Shown piece by piece: positions 8,457-16,504 of a stretch of 64,000 nt of DNA. The position numbers were made by a program, and so were the translations under genes. The DNA comes from Pseudovibrio axinellae. Its GTDB lineage: Bacteria > Pseudomonadota > Alphaproteobacteria > Rhizobiales > Stappiaceae. The notes beneath the pieces were generated by a model. That model was not told the origin of the DNA. It worked only from the letters and a program-made list of their open reading frames with translations, and did not search any database. How positions within the stretch are numbered: the first letter of the stretch is position 1; every line of letters begins with the position of its first letter. The stretch covers positions 744,001 through 808,000 of the forward strand of contig NZ_FOFM01000001.1 of the NCBI RefSeq assembly GCF_900110875.1, read 5' to 3'.

Positions 8457-9776
8457 TTAGTCTGCCAGCGATTCTGTTGCTTCTACTTTAAGGCCAAAAC
8501 CCTCAAGACCAACGTAATGGCGTGCGCGTGAAGCAATCACCCGGATCGAGTTTGCACCAAGATCCTTCAGAATTTGTGCACCCAAGCCAACTTCACGCCA
8601 ATCTTCCGAGCGGCCCTGAGCTGAGACATGCTGCTCATCTTCGGCTGCTTCAAGGTTATCGCGTTGACGATGAGGTTTACTGGCAACACCGACTGCACCT
8701 TCACGCAGGTACACGAAGATACCACGCCCCCTCTTAGCAAAGTCTTCCAAGGTCTTTTCGATAGGCTTAACTTGCCCGGTCACCGCATCCAACACATTTT
8801 CAAGATGAAGCCGTACAGGAATGTTTTGGCCATCACGAATGTCACCATAAACCAACGCCAAGTGACCAATATTGTCAAACGGCGTGGAGTATACAATCGC
8901 CCGCGCTTTCCCCGCCGGTGTATCAACATCAAACTCATCAGTGCGCTTAACAAGGTTTTCGTGGCGCTGACGCCAAGCAATCAGATCTGCAACAGAAACC
9001 TTCTTCAGATTATGTTCACGTGCAAACTCTTCTACCTGTTCGCCTTGTTTGACAGTGCCATCATCGTTCACCAACTCACTAATGACGCCGACCTCAGGCA
9101 GGCCTGTGAGCTTACACAGATCGACCGCAGCTTCGGTATGGCCAGAGCGCATAAGAACGCCCCCTTCTTTCGCCACAAGCGGGAAGACATGCCCCGGGCG
9201 AACAAAGTCACCAGAACTAGCATTTGGATTTGCAAGGCCGCGTACCGTTGCACAGCGCTGCTCAGCAGAGATGCCAGTCGTCAAGCCTGGCGCGTAGTCA
9301 ACCGAGACGGTGAACGCTGTAGCCAACGGTGCATCGTTCGAGCCAACCATAGGATCCAGATGTAAGCGCTTTGCTTCTTTGGGTGTCATAGGAGCACAAA
9401 CAATACCGGAGGTATGGCGGACGATGAACCCCATTTGCTCCGGCGTAATCAGGCTGGCCGCAACAATGAGATCACCTTCATTTTCGCGATCATCATCATC
9501 AGTTACGACAACCATTTCGCCTTTTTCGAAGGCGCGAAGGGCTTCAGCCACTCTCGATTGAGACACGACGTACTCCTTGTTTTCTTTTAGTCCGAGAAAA
9601 TCGTTTGGCGTCACCTGATGGTCCGTCGCAACTGCGATCTTTTGGGCCATTTCTCGAGAGATCCATGCGCTTGGATCGTTACATAAAGCGGTTACAGATG
9701 CAGGAGACAAACAAGCGCGACGTGCAAAAGCACTTCTACTTTCTCCAGTTTTTTCCAACCATTCGGTCAAGCGCAT
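8457..9776 (-). CDS. ribB: HTH - RibB (DHBP synthase) - degenerate GTP cyclohydrolase II fusion
   Basis: The 439-residue protein has three parts. Residues 1-62 read as a Cro/XRE-type helix-turn-helix (TEWLEKTGESRSAFARR, then LSPASVTALCN). Residues ~72-275 are 3,4-dihydroxy-2-butanone-4-phosphate synthase, which makes the four-carbon unit of riboflavin from ribulose 5-phosphate, with DDDDRENEGDL (residues 94-103), HTSGIVCAPM and RSGHTEA. Residues ~285-439 resemble GTP cyclohydrolase II but lack its zinc-binding cysteines, as in RibBX proteins. ATG 9776 is preceded by AAAGGGGAT; an in-frame ATG at 9842 lies upstream of the predicted transcription start. An in-frame GTG with its own ribosome binding site lies at 9566. 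No FMN riboswitch is visible upstream. Confidence 0.9.
   Translation of the reverse strand: MRLTEWLEKTGESRSAFARRACLSPASVTALCNDPSAWISREMAQKIAVATDHQVTPNDFLGLKENKEYVVSQSRVAEALRAFEKGEMVVVTDDDDRENEGDLIVAASLITPEQMGFIVRHTSGIVCAPMTPKEAKRLHLDPMVGSNDAPLATAFTVSVDYAPGLTTGISAEQRCATVRGLANPNASSGDFVRPGHVFPLVAKEGGVLMRSGHTEAAVDLCKLTGLPEVGVISELVNDDGTVKQGEQVEEFAREHNLKKVSVADLIAWRQRHENLVKRTDEFDVDTPAGKARAIVYSTPFDNIGHLALVYGDIRDGQNIPVRLHLENVLDAVTGQVKPIEKTLEDFAKRGRGIFVYLREGAVGVASKPHRQRDNLEAAEDEQHVSAQGRSEDWREVGLGAQILKDLGANSIRVIASRARHYVGLEGFGLKVEATESLAD
9564..9578 (-). promoter_or_regulatory. Internal Shine-Dalgarno and GTG start at the HTH/RibB junction
   Basis: On the minus strand AAGGAG (9573-9578) is followed after six bases by an in-frame GTG (9564-9566), codon 71 of the fusion. 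Translation from here would give a 369-residue RibB-RibX protein beginning with VSQSRVAEALRAFEKG, very like the N terminus of stand-alone RibB proteins. The element is seen directly; its use is inference. Confidence 0.6.
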
Positions 9777-9799
9777 AGCTTTATCCCCTTTGCCATAGA

Positions 9800-9818
9800 A
9801 TTTCAGTATCACTGAAAT
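9800..9818 (-). promoter_or_regulatory. 19-base perfect inverted repeat, candidate operator of ribB
   Basis: ATTTCAGT and ACTGAAAT flank a 3-base spacer. The element begins 24 bases upstream of the ribB ATG and about 10 bases after a consensus -10 box, so it would cover roughly +3 to +21 of the transcript. The position and symmetry fit a dimeric HTH repressor, and the obvious candidate is the HTH domain of the protein itself. Confidence 0.65.
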
Positions 9819-9827
9819 CAACCTTTT

Positions 9828-9856
9828 ATTATAAAAAATCAAGAGGTAAAATTAAA
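9828..9856 (-). promoter_or_regulatory. Putative ribB promoter
   Basis: On the minus strand a perfect TATAAT (9828-9833) is preceded at 17 bases by TTTAAT (9851-9856), a weak -35 match. The predicted transcription start is near 9821, just before the inverted repeat. Confidence 0.5.
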
Positions 9857-9959
9857 AAGACCTAAGCTACAGTCCTGATCTTTAGTAGCAGATGAGTTCG
9901 ATATGAATGAAAGGTTTATGGCTTCGTGACAGTCTAAGCTAACGGATAGTGGTTACAAA

Positions 9960-9988
9960 AAGGGCGTCGGTTCGCCCCAACGCCTTTT
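9960..9988 (-). terminator. Intrinsic terminator after aroC
   Basis: On the minus strand GGCGTTGG and CCGACGCC pair (8 base pairs, one G-U) around the loop GGCGAA, followed by C and five T residues. It lies 33 bases after the aroC stop and separates aroC from ribB. Confidence 0.8.
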
Positions 9989-10020
9989 CAATAATAGTAA
10001 AACTTCAGGAAGTTTTGAGC

Positions 10021-11112
10021 TTAACGCTCTCCGCACTGGCCTCGGTCACGCAGCACGTGATCAGCCAGAACACAGGCCATCATCGCCTCTCCGACAGGCA
10101 CGGCACGGATACCAACACATGGATCGTGGCGACCTTTGGTCATCACATCCACCTCTTCACCACTACGGGTGATTGATTTGCGCGGTGTGAGAATGGAGGA
10201 GGTCGGCTTTACAGCAAAGCGAACAACGAGTGGTGCACCGGACGAGATACCACCCAGCACGCCCCCGGCTTGGTTAGATAGGAAATCTGGCTTGCCATTC
10301 GCGCCCATACGCATTTCGTCAGCGTTTTCTTCGCCAGTCAGGCAGGCAGCTTCAAAGCCATTGCCAATTTCGACACCCTTTACTGCGTTTATGGACATCA
10401 TAGCCGAAGCCAGGTCTTGATCCATTTTACCGTAAAGGGGGGCTCCTAATCCTACTGGTACATTTTCAGCAATAACTTCGATGACAGCGCCAATAGAAGA
10501 ACCCGCTTTACGAAGGCCATCAAGGTACTCCTCATAGAAGGCAGCAGCTTCTTTGTCCGGGCAAAAAAACGGATTGTTATGTATCTCGTTCCAGTCCCAA
10601 TTATCGCGATTGATCTTGTGTGGCCCCATCTGCACGAGCGCACCGCGCACCCGTATATTCGGGATAACCTTGCGCGCCAAACCACCTGCTGCCACACGCG
10701 CAGCAGTTTCACGGGCTGAAGAACGCCCACCCCCGCGATAGTCACGAATGCCGTATTTGGCGTCATACGTGTAGTCTGCATGACCGGGACGGTAGCGCTC
10801 TTTGATCTCGGAGTAGTCTTTTGAACGCTGATCGGTGTTTTCAATCATCAGTGAAACAGGTGTGCCGGTCGTGCGCTGCACACCTTCTTCATCCACCATC
10901 ACACCGGAAAGGATTTTCACTTGGTCCGGCTCACGGCGCTGTGTGGTAAACTTGTTCTGGCCAGGTTTACGCTGGTCCAAATACACCTGTATCTCTTCGG
11001 CAGTAATAGGAAGAAGTGGCGGACAACCATCCACGACACAACCCAAAGCTGGCCCGTGGCTTTCGCCCCAGGTTGTTACACGAAACAGATGGCCAAAGGT
11101 GTTATGTGACAT
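10021..11112 (-). CDS. aroC: Chorismate synthase
   Basis: The 363-residue protein makes chorismate from 5-enolpyruvylshikimate-3-phosphate, the last common step of aromatic amino acid and folate synthesis, and needs reduced FMN. The N-terminal signature [17 protein letters not shown] is present, as is the [17 protein letters not shown] segment with the active-site Ser and Arg residues. The third conserved block is seen near [20 protein letters not shown]. Length matches the bacterial family. It depends on reduced flavin, and its neighbour downstream is a riboflavin gene, though a terminator separates them. Confidence 0.97.
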   Translation of the reverse strand: MSHNTFGHLFRVTTWGESHGPALGCVVDGCPPLLPITAEEIQVYLDQRKPGQNKFTTQRREPDQVKILSGVMVDEEGVQRTTGTPVSLMIENTDQRSKDYSEIKERYRPGHADYTYDAKYGIRDYRGGGRSSARETAARVAAGGLARKVIPNIRVRGALVQMGPHKINRDNWDWNEIHNNPFFCPDKEAAAFYEEYLDGLRKAGSSIGAVIEVIAENVPVGLGAPLYGKMDQDLASAMMSINAVKGVEIGNGFEAACLTGEENADEMRMGANGKPDFLSNQAGGVLGGISSGAPLVVRFAVKPTSSILTPRKSITRSGEEVDVMTKGRHDPCVGIRAVPVGEAMMACVLADHVLRDRGQCGER

Positions 11113-11235
11113 GTTCTACCGGTTCAGTTCTAAAAGGATACAGTGGTTTTAATTTGGTTCACTTGAGAGGTCAATTGAGAGGCTTGCAGCACTTGCGTAA
11201 TTTTACCAAATGTACAACAGCTCTTCTGGCTACTG

Positions 11236-11862
11236 TCAGACCCAAGCCTCAGCGCCATCCCGCCATAGTAGGAACTGGTCCTGCGGAGTTTCCAGATCTG
11301 GAATCTCGGCTGGTGCGTAACCGCACAACAGCCCGCGCAAAACACGCATGACAACACCGTGCGCGACAATAATCATCGGCTCACTCTGCTCTGACATCCA
11401 GTCATTGATACGTTCGGAAACCATTTTATAGCTTTCGCCGCCAGGGTGAACATAACCCCACTTGTCATTGCGACGGTTTTCAATCACCTCTGGGCGCTTA
11501 ATCTTCATCTCTGGGACAGTCAGCCCCTCCACCTCACCAAAAGTGATTTCGCGCAAACGTTCATCTACCTGGTAGCACTCTGGGTCAAGCCCCAGTTCCT
11601 TACGTAAAAGCTCCATAGTTTCGCGGGCGCGGATCATTGGAGAACACACGAAGGTAAACTCGTCAGAAGCCATATTCAGGTCTGACAGAAGGTCTTTCAT
11701 GACCATGCCATTGCGCCGTGCCTGGTTGCGGCCAGTATCGTTAAGGGGAATATCCTGCCCCCCTTGCATCCGACCTTCAAGGTTCCAGTCTGTCTGACCA
11801 TGGCGAACATATAAGAATGGGCTTGGCGCTATTTTCGCAAGGGGCATCAACGAACCTGTCAT
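11236..11862 (-). CDS. Histidine phosphatase (phosphoglycerate mutase-like)
   Basis: The 208-residue protein has the RHG motif of the branch-1 histidine phosphatases (LYVRHGQTDWNLEGRMQG, about residues 17-34). The second conserved Arg is in SPMIRARETMELLR, an acidic residue in EITFGEVEG, and the second His in IIVAHGVVMRVLRG. The substrate is unknown; cofactor-dependent phosphoglycerate mutase and broad-specificity phosphatase are both possible. ATG 11862 was chosen because GGAAG lies eight bases upstream; the frame extends back to 11955 without support. The gene lies between fabI and aroC on the same strand. Confidence 0.87.
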   Translation of the reverse strand: MTGSLMPLAKIAPSPFLYVRHGQTDWNLEGRMQGGQDIPLNDTGRNQARRNGMVMKDLLSDLNMASDEFTFVCSPMIRARETMELLRKELGLDPECYQVDERLREITFGEVEGLTVPEMKIKRPEVIENRRNDKWGYVHPGGESYKMVSERINDWMSEQSEPMIIVAHGVVMRVLRGLLCGYAPAEIPDLETPQDQFLLWRDGAEAWV

Positions 11863-12018
11863 AAAATGGGCTTCCAGCGGTGGTCCAATTGGTAAGTAAG
11901 CAGCAATTGTCTCTTTTCTTATGCGGTACATGAGGCATTCATCTTTAGAAATCAACCGTTATGTCGATCTTCCTCACCTTGACCCTACATGTTTTGCGAA
12001 GGATTAACGCTAATAAAA

Positions 12019-12044
12019 AAGGCGCCCAGAAGAGCGCCTTTTCT
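12019..12044 (-). terminator. Terminator after fabI
   Basis: A 7-base-pair stem (AAGGCGC / GCGCCTT) with an 8-base loop is flanked by A on the left and T on the right, so it can act in both directions. It lies 28 bases after the fabI stop codon. Confidence 0.75.
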
Positions 12045-12068
12045 TATAAGTTGAGTTATTTGGGCAAG

Positions 12069-12881
12069 CTAAACAACAGAAATGTCAGGCGCATCTACTG
12101 CCTTCATGCCAACCACATGATAGCCGCTGTCAACATGATGGGTTTCACCAGTGACCGAGCGGGACAGGTTGGACAGGAAGTAGAGCGCTGAGTTCCCTAC
12201 ATCATCAATTGAAACTGTTTCACGCAGTGGTGCGTTGTATTCGTTCCATTTGAGGATATAGCGGAAGTCGCCGATACCTGCCGCTGCAAGTGTTTTAATT
12301 GGGCCTGCAGAAATAGCATTTACGCGGATTTTCTGAGGGCCAAGATCTACTGCAAGGTACTTCACGCTTGCTTCCAGAGCTGCTTTTGCAACACCCATGA
12401 CGTTGTAGTTCGGCATTACCTTTTCTGCACCATAGTAGGTGAGTGTCAGGATGGAACCACCTTCAGTCATCAGTTTTTCTGCACGCTTGGATACAGCTGC
12501 AAGAGAGTAGCAGGAAATCTGCATTGTTTTGTTGAAGTTCTCTGGGCTGGTGTCCAGGTAACGACCAGTCAATTCTTCCTTATCGGAGAATGCGATCGCA
12601 TGAACAACAAAGTCGATTTTACCCCACTTTTGCTCAAGAACGTCAAATGCTGCATCAATGCTAGCTTCATCAGTAACGTCGCAATCACCCACAACAATTG
12701 CGTCAAGCCGCTCCGCCAGGGGCGCTACGCGTTTCTTAAGAGCTTCACCTTGGTAGGTGAGCGCAATTTCAGCTCCGGCATCGTGTAGTGCTTTCGCAAT
12801 ACCCCAAGCGATGGACCGATTGTTGGCCAGTCCCATGATGAGACCACGTTTACCGGCCATCAATCCTTGCGCTTCTGCCAT
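12069..12881 (-). CDS. fabI: Enoyl-[acyl-carrier-protein] reductase (NADH)
   Basis: The 270-residue protein is a short-chain dehydrogenase of the FabI type that carries out the last reduction of each fatty-acid elongation cycle. The cofactor motif is GLIMGLANNRSIAWGIAK (residues 13-30). The catalytic Tyr-x6-Lys is Y159 and K166 in PNYNVMGVAK. The GDCDVTDEASIDAAF and HAIAFSDKEELTGRY blocks are typical of FabI. The start follows CAGGAGAAAAAC, a good ribosome binding site. Single-gene unit with its own terminator. FabI is the target of triclosan-type inhibitors in other bacteria. Confidence 0.97.
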   Translation of the reverse strand: MAEAQGLMAGKRGLIMGLANNRSIAWGIAKALHDAGAEIALTYQGEALKKRVAPLAERLDAIVVGDCDVTDEASIDAAFDVLEQKWGKIDFVVHAIAFSDKEELTGRYLDTSPENFNKTMQISCYSLAAVSKRAEKLMTEGGSILTLTYYGAEKVMPNYNVMGVAKAALEASVKYLAVDLGPQKIRVNAISAGPIKTLAAAGIGDFRYILKWNEYNAPLRETVSIDDVGNSALYFLSNLSRSVTGETHHVDSGYHVVGMKAVDAPDISVV

Positions 12882-13057
12882 GTTTTTCTCCTGAAGTGAA
12901 TTTCACTTTATCTAGTAAACAGATCTAACGTGCTATGGCACACTGTTCATTTGGCTACAAGCCGCCGAAAAAAGTCCAATCTAACAATGGACGTGTTCTT
13001 GCGCTCCCATTATCTGATAGTGAGAGCCAGATCAACTTCCAACACTGTGATAGAAAA

Positions 13058-14470
13058 ATGACTAATCCAAATTTGGTAAGTGCCTTTCAAGGTCTCATCG
13101 GAGACGCAAATGTATTGGTCGATGACCATGACAAGACCCCGTTTCTCGTTGAGTGGAGAGACAAGTTCAAAGGGGCGACACCCATGGTGCTGCGCCCCGG
13201 CTCCACATCAGAAGTTGCAGAGTGCGTGAGACTTGCAGCACAGCACGATCTTAAGGTGGTTCCACAAGGGGGGAACACGGGTCTTGTCGGGGGGCAAATT
13301 CCTAATCCAGACGGCAGTGAAATCGTCCTATCTCTTTCTAGATTAAACAAAATTCGAAATATTGACCCCGAAGGCTATACGATGGTCGCAGATGCGGGCA
13401 TCACATTACAGGCCATCCATGACGCTGCGGAAAAACATGATCGTCTGTTTCCTTTGACGCTTGCTTCACAGGGGTCTTGCGAGATCGGCGGCAACATTGC
13501 AACCAACGCAGGGGGGACGGCTGTCCTGTCCTACGGCAACACCCGCGATCTTGTTCTTGGCTTGGAAGTTGTGCTTGCAAATGGAGAGGTTTGGCACGGC
13601 CTTCGAACCCTTCGCAAAGACAACACTGGTTACGATTTGAAACAAATATTTATCGGATCAGAGGGTACTTTGGGGATCATTACAGGGGCGAGCCTCAAAT
13701 TATACCCAGCTCCAGCGATTGTTGAAGTGGCCCTTGTGGCGCTAGATTCGCCTTCAAAGGCACTTTCTTTGTTCTCATTGGCAAAAAGCCATGCTGGAAA
13801 TATGCTGACTGGCTTTGAGTTGATACCTGACACCGGTATGCAATTCGTTTGCGAACATATGGAGCAATCTCGTTATCCGTTTGAAGCACCCCATCCATGG
13901 TATGTGCTTATCGAGATCTCAGCGGGAACGAAAGACATAGACGTTGCCAGCCTGACAGAGACAATCTTTACGGAAGCTTTTGAGAACGATTTGCTGCGTG
14001 ATGGCTTACTGGCTCAAAGTAAAGCCCAGGCAGAGGACTTCTGGCGGTTGCGGCACGGTCTTTCTGAAGCGCAGAAATTCGAAGGCGGCTCCATCAAACA
14101 TGATGTGTCAGTGCCGATTGCCAAAGTTCCTGAGTTCTTGGAGGACGCGATAGAAGCCGTCCAAAAAGCTGTCCCAGGATGTCGCCCGGTTCCATTCGGT
14201 CACATGGGAGATGGAAACATTCACTTTAACATTACTCAGCCGAAAGGTGCGGACAAAGCCGAATATCTCGCCAAGTGGGATGAGGTGAACCGGGTCGTCC
14301 ACGGGATTGTTGCTCACTATAACGGCTCTATCTCCGCAGAGCATGGAATTGGTATTTTGAAGCGAGATCTGCTCGCTGAGGTGAAGAGTACTACAGAGAT
14401 GAACATGATGCGCTCTATCAAAGCAGCGCTCGACCCGGCCAACATGTTTAATCCAGGTCGTGTGCTCTAA
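13058..14470 (+). CDS. FAD-linked oxidase (D-2-hydroxyacid dehydrogenase, GlcD-type)
   Basis: The 470-residue protein belongs to the vanillyl-alcohol-oxidase flavoprotein group. The N-terminal FAD_binding_4 domain has VVPQGGNTGLVGGQIP and GGNIATNAGG. The C-terminal FAD-oxidase domain has the PFGHMGDGNIHFNI metal-binding block and ends SAEHGIGILKRDLL and DPANMFNPGRVL. Members oxidise D-lactate, D-2-hydroxyglutarate or glycolate; which one is not decidable here. ATG 13058 gives a family-length N terminus; the frame runs upstream to 12935 but that extension has no similarity. It is transcribed divergently from fabI. Confidence 0.92.
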   Translation: MTNPNLVSAFQGLIGDANVLVDDHDKTPFLVEWRDKFKGATPMVLRPGSTSEVAECVRLAAQHDLKVVPQGGNTGLVGGQIPNPDGSEIVLSLSRLNKIRNIDPEGYTMVADAGITLQAIHDAAEKHDRLFPLTLASQGSCEIGGNIATNAGGTAVLSYGNTRDLVLGLEVVLANGEVWHGLRTLRKDNTGYDLKQIFIGSEGTLGIITGASLKLYPAPAIVEVALVALDSPSKALSLFSLAKSHAGNMLTGFELIPDTGMQFVCEHMEQSRYPFEAPHPWYVLIEISAGTKDIDVASLTETIFTEAFENDLLRDGLLAQSKAQAEDFWRLRHGLSEAQKFEGGSIKHDVSVPIAKVPEFLEDAIEAVQKAVPGCRPVPFGHMGDGNIHFNITQPKGADKAEYLAKWDEVNRVVHGIVAHYNGSISAEHGIGILKRDLLAEVKSTTEMNMMRSIKAALDPANMFNPGRVL

Positions 14471-14481
14471 CCTACCTGGAT

Positions 14482-14512
14482 CAGGTGCTTTCAAATAATC
14501 TGGAAGCACCTG
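14482..14512. other. 9-bp hairpin between convergent genes
   Basis: CAGGTGCTT and AAGCACCTG pair perfectly around a ~13-base loop, 12 bases after the oxidase stop codon and before the convergent YedK gene. There is no T run, so this is at best a weak terminator. Confidence 0.5.
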
Positions 14513-14574
14513 TCCTTCATCGAACCACAACCAATTCATCCAGTTTTCTTTTGGCACACGCTCCAAGGTCGTCG

Positions 14575-15345
14575 CTAGAACAAATCGAGCTGCCCACTTC
14601 CACTGGAAGATCCACCAGCCACCTTTTTCTTTCGCAGCTTCGGTTTTGCAGGTTCTTTACGTGGCACCGGCGGAACAGTGATTTCTTCTTTGGCCCATAG
14701 CGCGGGGTCATCATTCGTCACGCTGTTTACCCGTGTAGACACTGGCGTTGTGATAAGGAGCCCCTCCTGTGCTGGTTTAAGAAGCTGAACTGCCTCTTTG
14801 GCCATGACCGTTCCGTTGTCCAGCCACTCCTCAAAATGCTCAGGGGCGATGATTGCGGGCATGCGATGATGAATAGATTTCATCGTCATATTTGCTTCTA
14901 CTGTGATCACAGCAGCCGTATCTATGTCCCCTCCATCGGGGTGAGAGTAAGTTTCCCACAGGCCAGCGAAGGCAAGTAGGCGTCCGTCTGACGGCGCGAT
15001 CCAATAGGGTTGTTTTGCCGCTCCCTTGCGCTGCCACTCATAGAAGCCATTTGCAGGTATCAGGCATCTTCTGTGCCGAACTGCGGCGCGGAACGATGGT
15101 TTGTCCTCCAAAGTCTCGGCTCTGGCATTTAGCAAAAGAGTGAAACTTGATGGGTCTTTAACCCATGCTGGCACCAGCCCCCAGCGGGCTAACCCAAAGT
15201 GACGCCCACCATTTTCGTGTTTTACGAGTGCAATTGGCTGAGTCGGTGCTATGTTGTATCTCGGTGGAAAGTTAGGCTGTTCGATATAATCAAACAACGC
15301 TTTGACTTCTTCCGGAGACGCTGACAGGCTATATCTACCACACAT
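14575..15345 (-). CDS. SOS response-associated peptidase family protein (YedK/HMCES)
   Basis: The 256-residue protein is an SRAP-domain protein, which shields abasic sites in single-stranded DNA by forming a thiazolidine crosslink through Cys2. The sequence begins MCGRYSLSASPEE, so Cys2 is exposed once Met is removed. The other conserved residues appear in LNARAETL (Asn/Arg), NGFYEWQR (Glu) and IHHRMPAII (His). The C terminus carries a basic segment (KEPAKPKLRKKKV). I found no convincing alphaproteobacterial LexA box in the bases upstream, so damage induction is not supported by the sequence. Confidence 0.93.
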   Translation of the reverse strand: MCGRYSLSASPEEVKALFDYIEQPNFPPRYNIAPTQPIALVKHENGGRHFGLARWGLVPAWVKDPSSFTLLLNARAETLEDKPSFRAAVRHRRCLIPANGFYEWQRKGAAKQPYWIAPSDGRLLAFAGLWETYSHPDGGDIDTAAVITVEANMTMKSIHHRMPAIIAPEHFEEWLDNGTVMAKEAVQLLKPAQEGLLITTPVSTRVNSVTNDDPALWAKEEITVPPVPRKEPAKPKLRKKKVAGGSSSGSGQLDLF

Positions 15346-15431
15346 GCAGATTACTCTGTTCGAATTTTAGTAAAATTGCAACCAATTGAAAGATAGGTTG
15401 CGCGCGACAGATAGGAAGCTGGGAGGCTCTC

Positions 15432-15941
15432 ATGGATATGTATTGCGAGGAAATCGGCGTAGGAGATCTTTCTCCTGAGCTTTTGACGCATGCAAACATC
15501 AATCCATCCACGGGCTTAGCAACTGACTACCTCAATCATTTCAATGAAGTCGTCATGCTTCTTGAAATGCTTCCTGATATCCCCGAATGCGCAGAGGATG
15601 TCCTAGCATGGGCACCGGCAGACTATATCACACATTTCAGAGCCTCTAGTTTCTCAGAGAAAGAGCTTGCAATTCGCGCTTATGGGGCTGTTGAAGAGCG
15701 CCTGCGGAACGCGCTAGAAATGTGCATTGCCGAGATTGACCGCGAAGTTATCACCCTGCAAGAAATGCTTAGCTCAAGCGAACCATCAGAGGAACTGTTG
15801 CAAACCGTCCAGGGTAAGGCTGTAACCGCTATTCGACCATTGTTGTCGCAGGCTGGTTCGATAATCCACGGTCAGTTGCCCGACGACACATTCAACCTGC
15901 AAGAGAGCACGCAGGCGGATGTTGACGCCCTGTTCTCATGA
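15432..15941 (+). CDS. Conserved hypothetical protein coupled to a Nudix gene
   Basis: The 169-residue protein is acidic and largely helical, with no signal peptide or membrane segment. A stretch such as MLLEMLPDIPECAEDVLAW precedes HFRASSFSEKELAIRAYGAV and a Leu-rich middle. I do not recognise a named domain. The start has GGGAGGCTCTC before ATG. Its stop overlaps the ATG of the Nudix gene (ATGA at 15938-15941), so the two are translationally coupled and probably functionally linked. The function is unknown. Confidence 0.8.
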   Translation: MDMYCEEIGVGDLSPELLTHANINPSTGLATDYLNHFNEVVMLLEMLPDIPECAEDVLAWAPADYITHFRASSFSEKELAIRAYGAVEERLRNALEMCIAEIDREVITLQEMLSSSEPSEELLQTVQGKAVTAIRPLLSQAGSIIHGQLPDDTFNLQESTQADVDALFS

Positions 15942-16345
15942 GCAAAGAAAACGCTCCAACGTATATAGAGGCAGCGAGTGTTGCCTGCGTCCATAACAAT
16001 CAAGTTCTGCTTATCAAACGCGGTCTTCCTCCCGGCGAAGGTCTTTGGGCCTTTCCTGGTGGCAAAGTTATGCCCTTAGAAAGCCCTGAGCAGGCAGCAA
16101 GGCGAGAGCTTCTTGAGGAAACCACCCTTTATGCGCAGGATCTAAAGAGCTGGACGGTAAGCTACCCCTCGCCAGAAGATTGCGATGTCCAATACCGCAT
16201 TCATGTCTTTACCTGCAACTTGATGGTAGGCCGTGAAGAGGCTGCCTCTGATGCTGCTGAGCTGGGCTGGTATTCTTTGGAGGCATCGATGGGTCTTCCT
16301 TTGGCTCCCGGCATGCAACAACACCTCTTAAATCTTTTCAGGTAA
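15938..16345 (+). CDS. Nudix hydrolase
   Basis: The 135-residue protein has a full Nudix box, with G42 and E48 followed by RELLEE (residues 56-61), in GGKVMPLESP...RRELLEETT; the usual Gly after EE is Thr. Nudix enzymes hydrolyse nucleoside diphosphates linked to another group; an ADP-ribose or NTP substrate is possible but not shown. The length is that of a minimal Nudix domain. It overlaps the upstream gene by four bases and is followed by a TIGR02301-type gene, an arrangement I recall from rhizobial genomes. Confidence 0.92.
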   Translation: MSKENAPTYIEAASVACVHNNQVLLIKRGLPPGEGLWAFPGGKVMPLESPEQAARRELLEETTLYAQDLKSWTVSYPSPEDCDVQYRIHVFTCNLMVGREEAASDAAELGWYSLEASMGLPLAPGMQQHLLNLFR

Positions 16346-16504
16346 AGCTGGCGGTGACCTCAGTTGTTCATCTAGGGAAAACTGAAAATCCCCTAGGTTC
16401 CATAGTGGACAGGCAACAGAGACATGGTCATTCTGAAAGAATCTTAAGGCAACCAGCTTACTGTGGGATGCAGCTTGAATGAGAATACAAAACTCAACGG
16501 TTGG

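Noticed and set aside
9843-10020. FMN riboswitch before ribB
   Set aside because: I looked for the conserved GC-rich core of the FMN aptamer between ribB and aroC and saw only an aroC terminator and AT-rich DNA.
12935-13057. N-terminal extension of the FAD-linked oxidase
   Set aside because: The 41 extra residues are not family-like, and the downstream ATG at 13058 gives the expected length.
15346-15431. LexA box for the YedK/HMCES gene
   Set aside because: The alphaproteobacterial pattern GTTC-N7-GTTC or GAAC-N7-GAAC is not present. A GCAACC/GGTTGC pair nearby is too loose to mean anything.
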